From Homarus americanus (taxonomy: Eukaryota > Arthropoda > Malacostraca > Decapoda > Nephropidae): a stretch of 64,000 bases of DNA. The stretch covers positions 16,938,579-17,002,578 of the forward strand of contig NW_024737042.1 in the NCBI RefSeq assembly GCF_018991925.1, read 5' to 3'. The notes beneath the pieces are model-generated. The model ran no database searches. It worked only from the letters and a program-made list of their open reading frames with translations, and was not told where the DNA came from. Below, one piece after another: positions 32,269 to 44,954 of this stretch. How positions within the stretch are numbered: the first letter of the stretch is position 1; each line of letters begins with the position of its first letter. A program made the translations under genes and the position numbers.

Positions 32269-33526
32269 CCTTCTCTCTCTACTCTCTCCTTATCTGTCAC
32301 TCACGGGCATCATCTTTCCTTTCAGACTGGTATTAGCTTATTCATAAATGTGAAATACTTTCTCATTGTTTTCACTGTCTTAACTTTTTTTTTCATATAT
32401 TTGTACGCTTGACGCAATCTGCTGTCCGGTTGCGTCACCTTAGCTGTAACGAGCAGGAATGTGTGTGTGTTTGTGTGTTTGTGTGGTAGATGGAAAGGTA
32501 CCTTCCTGCCTGCTTGTTGCGACTCACCTTTTATGATCAGGTGAGTTGAGAGGAAAAAAAGGCAAGGGAGTGACCAATACGTGTGGCTTTAAAAAAAATA
32601 ATATAAATTAAACTAAGCTATGTACGAGAAGGACCTTGGGTATCAAGGTTATCTGTGAGCCAGCAGGGAAGGTGCTCCTTATAAGCGTTAAGGCTGAAAT
32701 GCACACCCAGGCACGTTGAGATAAGGCTTCATGGCCAGCTCACCCGTACTGTAAGGTGCAAACTATCATAGCAGTGTTCGCATGGGAGTTGTCGGTATCA
32801 TATATTTATTAGACACTAGAAATATGATAATGTTCATGCTAGGGATTCAAAATTGACACACACACACGCACACACCTGCACGCACACAGAGAGAGAGAGA
32901 GAGTCAATGACAATGTAGAGGTTCAATGACCAGGTAGTGAAGTGGAACTTGGCTGAACACTCTTACATCCACTGCCCACCACCATCAACCACTTGCCTCC
33001 CAGTCCCCTTCCACCCCTCCCCCTCTTCTAACTTTTCAAGCTACTTCGTCCCTCCCCATCTTAAACATATGCCATCACGAAAGAGATTGCATCACCATTT
33101 GAACATAATGGCCACCCACTAGAGGTGGACATGCCTAGGGAACGAGGACAGCGGCCTGTGTAGGATCCCTCTACTGTTCCTCATAGGTTTGTCGGACTAT
33201 TTTGAGCCAAGTACTGTTTTCGATTCCACAGGTGTGCATTACTGTGCGAATACTGATGCAAAGTAATCATCTAGTGTACCATATCTGCTGCCTGTCTGTT
33301 TATCATCCTCCAGGGTCATGTTGTTTTCGTCCTTTAGAGGGCCGACAATATTGATTTTCACTTTGCTTCTGTCATATGTATATATACTGTATACATATGT
33401 ATAAATCCTCTAAGTCGTATATAATCATTCATATACCCCCACTCATTGACACACACGCACAATAGTACTCGCGCACCTCAGTCACCCATATAAACACAAA
33501 CATATACACTTAATTTAAACCCACAT
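32269..33526. other. Unassigned sequence with short simple repeats
   Basis: GT runs (32460-32482), CA runs (32859-32890), a GA run (32888-32904) and TATA-rich sequence (33377-33405) occur. No gene is supported. The 32937-33122 frame is a low-complexity Pro/Ser-rich chance ORF. Confidence 0.45.
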
Positions 33527-33532
33527 ACAGTA

Positions 33533-33782
33533 TATATGCTGCGTTTTGTTTTGCGAAATAACTTACAAACAGACAACCTAAACTAACCTAACCTTATGGT
33601 TAGGTTAAGTGAGAGGCTAAGTTAGGTTAGGTTAGGTTAGGTTAGGTTAGGATGTCTCGTGTAGATTGATACACAGTTAAGTGGTCCTGTTCTTTTTTGT
33701 TTTAACTTTGGTTAGCCTTTTTGTAAGTTATTTCGGATTTTTGCAAAAATAACAGATTTCGCAAAACAAAACGTAACATATA
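33533..33782. mobile_element. Inverted-repeat element (MITE-like) with TTAGG core
   Basis: The termini TATATGCTGCGTTTTGTTTTG and, inverted, TATATGTTACGTTTTGTTTTG continue through GCGAAAT and AACTTACAAA. The right arm has about 25 extra bases. The core holds six tandem GGTTA units in TTAGG form. ACCCACAT occurs on both flanks (33519-33526 and 33782-33789) and may be an 8-bp target duplication. Confidence 0.65.
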
Positions 33783-34016
33783 CCCACATTAAAGTATGTC
33801 CCGGTAGAGTAGTAGTGGGGAAGGAGCATATACAAGCTCCTTGCCCTCGACACCCAAACCAAGCTCAGGTTTCCTCCTCTTTCTCTTTAACTTCCCACCC
33901 TACTCTCTCCTCCCCAACCCTCCCTTCCTCCCCTTCAGTCCGCCTGGACGCCTCACTAAAGCAGCGGACAGGTTGCATCACCTCCCGACCCTTCACGCTG
34001 AATAGTTTCTTTCACG

Positions 34017-34198
<182 letters not shown>

Positions 34199-35324
34199 AT
34201 TTAATCGTTTGTGTTATAGTGTTACGAACTATATTATAGGTATTTAGTTTACGTGTTTCGTTCATTTCCTCGGCCATACCACTCGCCTTGTTAGATGACC
34301 CCTGAGCCTCCCTCTAGACACACAAGGTTTTCAAGGTTTTACTACTATGAGTCTCAACTCAATGTCTCTGAGACATGATAAAGGAGGTGGAGGCTACAGA
34401 AAGAGCTTCCTCCCTTTCTCCTGTGTGGACAACAGCTCATTGCTCTTGAATAAACCCACTTTCCCTCAATAATTTATTCAGCAGTTAAAATACTGTAAAA
34501 ACATCCTCTGAACTCGTGCAGGAAATTACCACAACAGAAATAAAAATATTGTGCCCCGTTTAAAGAACGGCGCGAAATTAAAAAGGAATACGCCCAACAT
34601 CGATCGACTGGGTTAGTAAGTTGTGCTCCTGTACAGTACTACGTCGATCGGCGTGGTTAGTCATTTAAGGGTTAAATCCCAAAAATGGAAAATTAGGAAT
34701 GACATCCTCGACTATGCCTAGCTTTACTGAGCTTTCGTGCACATATGAATTTATCAGTTGCTGGCCAAAGTAATGAGTGAGTCGCGGTAGATAAGTCTTC
34801 TCGTATCCGAATACCAAAAGTTCTGTGGCGTAATGGTCACGTGGTGGATGCATTTTTGTGTATTTTAGGGCAACCGCTCTGCAGATAACGTAAGTGACTT
34901 ATATATCTCATTGATAGCTACAAGTCTTCTCATTGACTCTAATTCGGTCGTAAAAGATCAAAGCTGTACAGAATAGAATTACGAGGAAAAAGTGCACAAT
35001 AACTGCATTCGCCACTTATTTGCTGCTACTTGGATGGAGCGGCCAGGTTTTCGAGATATCCAGGTGATATTCTTACACACAAAGGGCGACAAAGAGACTG
35101 GGTTAATCAGAAGAGCTTCTGGCATCGGTATTCCTAAACAATGATGCCGAAACGAACAACAGAACCAGACTGAGATCACATAAATGAAACATACGCTACA
35201 TCTCCCCAAATCATCTCGCTTACGTTAGAATAATCGAATTGTGTTTATTTCCATACTTATCACCAAACTCGTCCTAGGTTATGGGGGCACCTATGTCCTT
35301 GCCTTTGTAGAGTTGTGTTTGTGC
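34199..35324. other. Unassigned sequence
   Basis: No gene, tandem array or transposon end can be supported. The minus-strand frame at 34665-34853 (62 residues) has no recognisable motif. Confidence 0.4.
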
Positions 35325-35520
35325 ATGCGTGTGCTATGGTCAGTATACTCGCCTCACAAGCGAGTGGATTTGGGTTCGATCCCTGGGCAGGGCGAAAATA
35401 TGGGTAAGTTTCTTTACACCATTTTCCCCTGTCTACCTAGCAGTAATTTGGGACCAGGTTGTTAATCTATTTGCGAATAGTGTTCCGGGGTAATGGCTAG
35501 CTAGTGCAGTAAACGAGTTG
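35325..35520 (+). mobile_element. tRNA-Val-derived SINE
   Basis: The head contains a perfect anticodon stem-loop, CTCGC-CTCACAA-GCGAG, with anticodon CAC (Val). A B box, GGTTCGATCCC, lies at about 35373-35383, and an A-box-like TATGGTCAGTATACT lies upstream. The body (CCCCTGTCTACCTAGCAGTAA and CGAATAGTGTTCCGGGG) resembles the conserved body of decapod tRNA-SINEs. T-stem pairing relies on wobbles, so this is not a tRNA gene. Confidence 0.65.
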
Positions 35521-35766
35521 ACTGGTTTTCATGGGTTATTCCTTGACATTGGGTCATACAGTTCGTTAGATTAGGGTGTGGTTGTTGTGTTGGAGAAAGC
35601 TTCTACAGCTTAAACAAATTCGCGCCTAGGTGGTCCTAGGGCAATCAAAAAAAGTATCGCGACCCTTGCCGTACTTTACATTCTGGAATTCATGTTTAAG
35701 TGCTTTCATATGTACCCTGGGTGTGATGGTATATTGGTATGCCTGCTCCCTTTACTAGATACTTCC

Positions 35767-36110
35767 TTATGTTAGAGATACAAGTTGCTTTCGGATGGCA
35801 GTAGCGATGGAGGAGGGATTTTTCTCGACATCATTGTTCTGTTCCCCCTGTGCGAGGGTGACCATCCGGGAACGGTCCATGGTGGCGCCAGTTGCTTCAT
35901 AGCGGGAAATCCATCTTGATACCATGGATTTGTGTAAACCAGACCGCCGTGGCACCTCACTGTTGCTTATACCGTTTATTGTGGAGAGTGATGATGATAC
36001 CTCACGTTTCCTAGGATGCTTAGGTTCTGTGTCTGCCTTCCGTTTCGTTTGGATGATTGCTGGAGAATAAATCGACCCCAACCCTTATATACCACTTCGG
36101 TTTCGACTGC
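35767..36110 (-). pseudogene. Tc1/mariner-type transposase N-terminal fragment
   Basis: The minus-strand frame of 104 codons contains a paired-like helix-turn-helix block, SEVPRRSGLHKSMVSRWISR, followed by YEATGATMDRSR. These match the DNA-binding half of Tc1-like transposases (V-x-R-x-T-V-x-R-W...F-x-x-T-G-x-x-x-x-R-x-x-x-G-R-P). The GRP hinge is corrupted (SRMVTLAQ). A Q-E-Q-to-NPS-A-I segment follows, and the frame then stops. The DDE catalytic half is absent. No terminal inverted repeats were found nearby. Confidence 0.5.
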
Positions 36111-37054
36111 ATTATAAAAGAGTCGAATTCGAATCGAATACCATGAACGGAGACCATCATTCATGCATCGAGACACGCTAACTAAAGTAGCATGCACATA
36201 CAGTTGATACCCTTAAGAATAAGGCTTTGAATGAAATTGACGCGACTAAAGGGCAGAGGAGAAATGCCACATAATCTCTAATTATTTCAGTGTACCCTTT
36301 TCCTTCATGTTGGTTTTCTCTCATAAATAAATATTATTTGGGTATGTCACAAATTCGTCGCTAATCGTTCACCATTAAAGTATTAAAGAACACTTCATTG
36401 TTGATTTTAACGCAAATATGGGCTTAGCCTTATTTCAGTGTCAGTGGTCTAACTCACAGAAATTACATGATAAGGGATATAATAACCCAACAAATACATC
36501 TGAGTTTGTACGTACTTGCTCTTAATGATTTCCATCTGATCCGAGGGTCGAGATGCCTGTCCGAGTGTTTGTAATTATAGGAATGTGTTGTTTTTTTGCA
36601 TATACTATACTGTACAATGCACACTATATTCTGTACTCTTGAAAATCTTATGAATATACGCATGTGCGATTCTGTGATTATTATTTTTTGCGTAATTACA
36701 GTAATTTTCAAGAGCATATTTGTGTGTGTGTGTGTGTGTGTAACTATATTATAGACGATGGCTTAAACTTGCGACATAATGCGTTTCTGCTTCTGTGTTT
36801 CAGCGTGTATGCAGAATGTGTCTTTCTTGGTGGGTGTATATGTGTTTCTATCTGGTTTTTCCGTCATCTGACAAGTATATACGAACGAGGGAAATGAGAG
36901 TGACAGAGAAATATGTAGCGGTGGTGGTAATGATATTTATAAGATCACAGCAAAATTCATCCACTGACCCAGGTGTATATCCAGCATACCATCTGTGGAT
37001 GTAGGCCTTGAAGTGCAGTTTAAGATTATCTGGGATGTACCACCTGGGTTAAGT
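36111..37054. other. Unassigned sequence
   Basis: A short (TG)n run lies at 36719-36740. No gene is supported. Confidence 0.4.
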
Positions 37055-39903
37055 CAAGGAGGAAGGGGGGCAGCACTAAACCACCTCTGTGGAAACATGA
37101 CCCCATCCTCACCAAAGAAGGAGAGAATGTAAAACAGCTTGCCAACACTTATAAGCAAAATAAAACTAGTGATAACCTCTTGGCATTCCTCAAAGCTAAC
37201 AGAGAATTTCGTGAACTCAAAGGTCAGGTGAGAAACACCTATTGGGAACAATTCTTACAGGGGATTAATAGAACAACCACTCTAGCAGAAGTGTGGAACA
37301 AAATTAGAGCCATTACCAAGTCACCCACCCCAGTCCAGCTTCATCACAGCCCTGCAGAATATGCTGACATGCTATTAGACCAATGGTCTAGTGTGTCACA
37401 CATCACTTCCCTGCCTCCTGACATACAACGATATCTTAACACCACACACATTAATAGGGGTTTCAATGTTGAAATAGCCTGTTCCTCACCAGACCTTACC
37501 GACCGGTTTCCTATAACGCACCACGAACTAACAACAGCACTAATGAAAGGTGAGTCATCCTCCCCTGGTGAGGATGGCATAACCTATAACACCCTGAGAT
37601 TGTTGAATGAGATACCTAACCATCCACTGCTTGACCTGTATCAAATGAGCCTCACACAGGGTATTCTGCCTAAGACATGGACTCATGGAAACATAGTTCC
37701 AATCCCTAAAGCTAATTCTCCAAACTTCAGGCCAATTTCACTCACATCCTGTATGTGTAAAGTCCTTGAAAGAGTTGTTCTAAACCGTCTCATGTTTCAA
37801 GTCAAAGACAAACTCGCCCCTAATCTGTACGGGTTCATGCCCGGGCGTATTACACAGACATGCTTTGCAGAATATCTTGTTCACTCAAAAGATAAGACAC
37901 AAACAGCCTTCACAGACCTTAAATCAGCCTTTGATGTAGCTAATAGAGACATTATACTTGAGCAACTAGCTAATTTTGGCATCCAAGGTAACCTCCTGAC
38001 ATGGATACAGGGTTATCTGTCCAACAGGTATGCCAGTGTTCTGTTTAGGGGAGTTAAAAGTACCAGAATGAGATCATTTGAGATTGGCACGCCTCAGGGA
38101 GGAGTGTTAAGTCCTATGCTCTTTAATATAATGATGCACAAGCTTATTGCTGACATTCCAGTTCAGCCAAACGAAGCCGTAATATGATATGCTGATGATA
38201 TCTGCATTATGATACAAACCAAACTTAGGCTCCAAGCCTTGCTGGATGTATTTGCTCGGAGAACTGTTGAATGTGGTCTCATAATATCTGTTGACAAGAC
38301 GAGGGTCCTCAATCCTCGTCCTGCTCACCCTCTGCCTCTTGACTATAACATTAACAGCATGCCCTTGGAACTATGTAGCTCCTATAAATATCTTGGAATT
38401 TTTGTGAATGATGCAAACTTTGTCAGCAACCTTCGTGACAAACTAATGCAGCGCATTAAACCCCTCAGAACCCTTGTTGGCAAGGTCTATGGAATTAACA
38501 GCACCTATCCTCGTACTTTCTATCTTCACTTCATTCGTTCTGTAGCTGACTATCATGCTCTCCATCTTGTGACTATTCTGCCTAAACAACTCAACAGCCT
38601 TGAGGTAGTGCAAAATGAAGCCATGCGCATCATCCTAGGTTACCCAAAATCAACCAGAATTGTAAACATGAGGAAAGAGCTCGGACTGCCCTCCCTATCT
38701 GAGAGGATAGCTCTACTTAATACCATGTTTTGTGTCAAAGTTTTGAAGAACAATGGTTCTCAAACTACATCTCAAACTGAGTTGATGTTCTATCTAAGTA
38801 ATCCCGACCATCTCGCTAACCTTCCACAAAAGACTCTCTTTGGGGCGTGGCATCATAAAAGTGTTGCAGATCTCTTGAAACTGAATGTCCCAATCACCCC
38901 AGACGAACCTATTAATGCCATTCCTCCTTGGCTGGACATATCAGTTCCTATTAATTACACTCCTGTTGGTAGTAAGCAAATGTTAAACACCGATGTGGTG
39001 AGATGTGTCACACTAGAAACTATTAACAGACACATAGAGAGTATTAAATCAAATGAATGTTATGCTTTTCCTGTTGGTTCTGTGCAGACAAACATAGGTA
39101 GAACAGGCTGTGCAATTGTAATATATAAAGAAAAAGACATGATAGTGTCAAACAAACAAAGGCTGAACAGCTGGGCCAGCACAACACAAACTGAACTAAC
39201 TGGAATCTACTTAGCCACAGACTACCTCAAAGAAAATGGAGGTGGGGTGATATTCTGTGACTCTCAAAGTGCTTTGAAATCAATGAACAGCCCGTCAGGC
39301 TCTATGTCTAAAGTTGTATGTGATATTAAAAGGAATGTGATAACTGCCAATGAGAACAACTTTCGTATCGAATTTGTGTGGATTCCGTCCCATGTTGGAA
39401 TCAGGTATCATGACCGTGCTGATAGACTGGCCAATGAGGCATGTAAGAAAGAAAATGTTGACCGTGACCTTGGCCTGTCCAATGCTGTAATTAAAAACAT
39501 TCAAGTCAGAATCATGAACTCTGATCTAGAAGAAGTGAGAAATGCAGAGAGACCTGACAGTTGTAGCATTAGTAAATATGACAAATTTTGTGACAAGAGG
39601 TACCGGTATGGCCAGCATAAGGACAGAACCAGACAATGTGATGTACTAGTGGCCAGAATTAGGCTAGGATACAGACACATCTGGCAAGTTAGTAACGCTG
39701 TATCCATACCGGAACACTCGGCATGTAAACTTTGTGATAAATCTTTAAAGCATACACTTGAACACTATATTATTGAATGTGACACTGTCAAAGACCTCAG
39801 GCCACCTGACTTATTGTATCTTGAACTATGTAATTACTTCATTGAATCAGGTGTGCTTGAGGACATTCTTGCTGTTTATCCCAAATTTGCTAGCCCACAC
39901 TGA
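37055..39903 (+). pseudogene. LINE reverse transcriptase-RNase H protein, one in-frame stop
   Basis: One frame runs from about 37055 to the stop at 39901-39903, interrupted only by TGA at 38185-38187, directly before the catalytic YADD; the stop could be a CGA-to-TGA change. RT motifs in order: SSPGEDGITY, NFRPISLTSCMCKVLERVV, YGFMPG, TDLKSAFDVANR (motif A), GTPQGGVLSPMLFNIM (motif B), YADDICI (motif C), VDKTRVLN and YKYLGIF. The RNase H domain shows TELTGIYLATDYL, VIFCDSQSALKSM and WIPSHVGI...DRADRLANEAC. The first catalytic Asp is replaced: the usual TDGS reads PVGS (about 39072-39083). A zinc-knuckle tail CKLCDKSLKHTLEHYIIEC closes the protein. The 5' endonuclease and ORF1 are missing. The domain order places it in the Jockey/I superfamily. 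Confidence 0.85.
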
Positions 39904-39959
39904 TTAGTCTTCAATTAGAATATGACTCCAATGTATGTGATCCACTGACCTATATATAC

Positions 39960-40450
39960 TGCTAATGACTATGATGTATTTCCTTCTTTGTGTACGAACC
40001 TCTGTCCTGCATGGCAGTGAACAGTGGCATTACCCACATGAATCTGACCTATATATAGTGTCAATGAATATGATGCATTCTTTGTGTACGAACCTCTGTG
40101 CTGTATGGCAGTGAAGAGTGACATTACCCACATGAATCTGACCGACGTATATGTATGTATGTATGTATGTGTGTGTGTGTGCATATGTGTATATATATGT
40201 ACATGTATATGTGTATGTATATATGTATATGTATGTATATGTGTTTGTGTGTGTGTACATATATGTATATGTACTGTCAATGAATATGATGCATCTCTTC
40301 CTGTACGAACCTCTGTCCTGCATGGCAGTGAACAGTGACATTACGCATATGAATCTGACCTCTATACATTTCTAGCTGTTAATGAATATGATGTATTTCT
40401 TTGTGTATGAACCTCTGTCCTGCGTGGCAGTGAGAAGTGATACCACCCTC
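39960..40450. repeat. ~93-105-bp tandem repeat with TATG microsatellite expansion
   Basis: The marker GAACCTCTGTCCTGCATGGC (or a variant) occurs near 39997, 40090, 40307 and 40411. Between the second and third units a TATG/TG tract (40146-40265) has expanded. A solitary inverted copy lies at 1633-1733. Confidence 0.85.
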
Positions 40451-40529
40451 AGTGTCAAGACCTGACTGAATTACTCAGAATAGGCAAACTGTACTACAAG
40501 CTCTGCCAATAAATTTGTTAAACTAACTA

Positions 40530-40860
40530 AAGTAGCGGTGGTGGAAAGAGGGAGAGGATGGGACAGGGAGAAGACAGGAAGGAGGTAGGGAGGGAGAGAG
40601 AGAATAGAGGGAGGGGGGAAATGAAAGAGGGGGATATGGGTAAAGGAAGGGCAGGTGGGAGTGAGAGTACAGAGGGAGAATGGGAGGGATGAGGAGAGGA
40701 AGGGAAGGAGGAAGGGAGGGAGGAAATGGATGGAGTCAAGGCGGCATGAGGAGAAGAAAGGAGGTAGGGAGGGATAGGGGTGGGGTAGAAGATGGGTAGG
40801 TTGAGAGAACACGTCCCATGCCCCCTACCTCCACCCCCTCCCCACACACACACTGATCAC
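40530..40860. repeat. GA-rich tract followed by C-rich segment
   Basis: Irregular GGGAGGAAGG-type purine-rich sequence runs to about 40800, then becomes pyrimidine-rich. No gene is present. Confidence 0.7.
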
Positions 40861-40961
40861 GTGACTCGTCGAACAGACCATGGAGGCAAATCACTCGCTG
40901 TTCACGTGCTAACCCTCACCACACGCCCAAGCAGACAGACCTTCCCCAACTTTACGCACCT

Positions 40962-41930
40962 TCTCTTACCTTACTCACCTGTCTCTACCTTACTAACCTG
41001 TCTACCTTACTCACCTGTCTCTACCTTACTCACCTGTCTCTACCTTACTCACCTGTCTCTACCTTACTCACCTGTCTCTACCACTTCACTCCGTCTCTCA
41101 CCCCACCACCCCCACCTTTACCACCCGTTCCCACCACTGTCTGTCTCTCTACCCACTCACCTGTCTCACCCCAACCCGTCTCACCCTACCACCCCACCAC
41201 TCACCCCCACTCCACCACCTGTCTCGATCTTACTCACTGTCTCTATCTTACCACCTGTCTCACTCTTTATCACCTGTCTCTACTCACCACCTGTCTCTAC
41301 ATCACCTGTCTCTTCCTACCAACCTGGTTCCCCACCTTACTCCACCTGTCCACCATCCCACCCACTCCACCTGTCTCTCACCTTACTCACCCTCTGTCTT
41401 TCCCCACCACCGTCTCACCCCACCACCACCCACTCATCACCTGTCTCACTCAGCATTCACTAATTCTATTCATCACTGTCTCATAACTTACTCAATTAGT
41501 CTCTACCTGCACCACCATCTTCACCTACTAACCTGTTCCACTCTTACTCACCTTGTTCTGGCTCCATTCACTGTTCTCACCACCAACCTGTCTCTTTATC
41601 TACCACCTGTCTCTATCTTACTCACCTGTCTCTACCTTACTCACCTGTCTCTACCTTACTCACCTGTCTCTACCTTACTCACCTGTCTCTACCTTACTCA
41701 CCTGTCTCTTCCTTACTAACCTGTCTCTTCCTTACTAACCTGTCTCTACCTTACTAACCTGTCTCTATCTTACTCACCTGTCTATCTTACTCACCTCTCT
41801 CTACATTACTCACCTGTCTCTATCTTACTCACCTGTCTCTATCTTACTCAACCTATCTCTACATTACTCACCTGTTTTTACCTTACTCACCTGTCTCTAC
41901 CTTACTCACCTGTCCTTAACATAACTTAGT
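40962..41930. repeat. 19-bp minisatellite (CACCTGTCTCTACCTTACT)
   Basis: The 19-bp unit is nearly perfect at 40975-41085 and 41610-41925. The middle section (41086-41609) has many single-base deletions and shuffled partial units. Frames crossing it encode Leu/Ser/Thr/Pro repeats. Confidence 0.92.
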
Positions 41931-43725
<1,795 letters not shown>

Positions 43726-44112
43726 ATGTCTGAGTTGACTGGAGACCCAGCTGCTCGCTTTAACTCTCCTGATGCACTGAGTGAGCCAGGCGACTGTGGT
43801 GTTGACCTTGACACCAACGGAGAAGATGGCTTTCAACTAGTTCAGTCCAGGAACAAGCGGAAGGCCGAAAAGGCAGAAAGACTTAGAGACAATCAACTAC
43901 AACCACAACCCCCCATGAGAGTAAGATTATACTTCCCTGAAGGTACATCACCTGAAGACAAGTATCTCTGGCTGAACGATGCGGAAGACAAATATCCTGA
44001 GGCTGAGTTTCAGTTCAGAGTCGGTACACAAGATCATGTTCTGATTAGAAACGACCCAGCAGTCATACAGGATCTCCTCACCAATAGCAGCAGCAGCAGC
44101 AGCAGCAGGTGA
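43726..44112 (+). CDS. LINE ORF1-like (gag-like) N-terminal fragment running into a CAG repeat
   Basis: The frame of 128 residues starts at ATG with C at -3 (CACCATGT). It has an acidic N-terminus (MSELTGDPAARFNSPDAL), then GFQLVQSRNKRKAEKAERL (about 44-62), a pattern seen near the start of many retrotransposon ORF1 proteins. A folded-looking domain follows, with RVRLYFPEG, KYLWLNDAEDKYPEAEF and HVLIRNDPAVIQDLLTN (about 74-120). The last eight residues are polyserine and Arg encoded by the AGC repeat that begins at 44088, so the real C-terminus has been lost to the minisatellite. No zinc knuckles are reached. I cannot name the clade, and a degraded LTR-element gag is an alternative. Confidence 0.45.
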   Translation: MSELTGDPAARFNSPDALSEPGDCGVDLDTNGEDGFQLVQSRNKRKAEKAERLRDNQLQPQPPMRVRLYFPEGTSPEDKYLWLNDAEDKYPEAEFQFRVGTQDHVLIRNDPAVIQDLLTNSSSSSSSR

Positions 44113-44434
44113 TGGTGGTAGTGGACTGTGGGGAGTTGATCCTGTAGGTGTAATGGCGGCAGGTGGTGATGGTGGACTGTTGGGAGGTGATCCTGTAGGT
44201 GCAGAAGCAGCAGGTGGTGATGGTGAACTGTGGGAGTTGATCCTGTAGGTGCAGCAGCAGCAACAACAACAACATCATAGCAGCAGCAGCAGGTGGTGGT
44301 AGTAGACTGTGGGGAGTTGATCCTGTAGATGCAGCAGCAGCAGGTGATGGTAGTGGACTGTGGGAGTTGATCCTGTAGGTGCAGCCGCAGCAGCAGGTGG
44401 TGGTAGTGGACTTTGGGGAGTTGATCCTGTAGGT

Positions 44435-44467
<33 letters not shown>

Positions 44468-44854
44468 GCAGCAACAGCAACAGCAGCAGCAGCAGCAGCA
44501 GGTGGTGGTGGCGGCGGCCTGTGGGGAGTTGATCCTGTAGGTGCAGCAGCAGGTGGTGATGGTGGACTGTGGGGAGGGTAATCCTGAAGGTGCAGCAGCA
44601 GGGTGGTGGACTGTGGGGTAGTTGATCCTGTAGGTGCAGCTGCACAGTGGTGGTGGACTGTGGGAAAGTTGATGCCTTAGGTGCAGCAGTAACAGCAACA
44701 ATAGCAGCAGCAGCAGGTGATGGTGGTAGTGGACTGTGGGGAGTTGATCCTGTGAGTGCAATGGCGGCAGGTGGTGATGGTGGACTGTTGGGAGGTGATC
44801 CTGTAGGTGCAGCAGCAGCAGGTGGTGATGGTGAACTGTGGGGGAGTTGATCCT
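44088..44854. repeat. CAG/GGT minisatellite (GTTGATCCTGTAGGTGCAG unit)
   Basis: About a dozen variable-length units each contain GGTGGTGRTGGTGGACTGTG, then GGAGTTGATCCTGTAGGTGC, then a CAG run of 2-12 triplets. It abuts the assembly gap. Poly-Ala, poly-Cys and poly-Leu frames are artefacts. Confidence 0.93.
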
Positions 44855-44954
44855 NNNNNNNNNNNNNNNNNNNNNNNNNNNNNNNNNNNNNNNNNNNNNN
44901 NNNNNNNNNNNNNNNNNNNNNNNNNNNNNNNNNNNNNNNNNNNNNNNNNNNNNN
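44855..44954. other. Assembly gap (100 N)
   Basis: Exactly 100 undetermined bases, a conventional placeholder for a gap of unknown size. It probably reflects collapse or failure inside the CAG minisatellite. Confidence 0.98.

Noticed and set aside
35325..35400. Functional tRNA-Val gene
   Set aside because: The anticodon arm is good but the T-stem depends on wobble pairs and no proper acceptor stem is visible; a SINE-type body follows.
40527..41463. Pro/Ser/Leu-rich frames around 40.5-41.5 kb
   Set aside because: They derive from GA/CT-rich tracts and the 19-bp minisatellite.
44034..44761. Leu/Cys-rich minus-strand frames over 200 codons
   Set aside because: They are translated CAG/CTG repeats, with frames open in parallel.
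44855..44954. Protein continuity across the N run
   Set aside because: The run is a gap placeholder, so no frame can be inferred across it.
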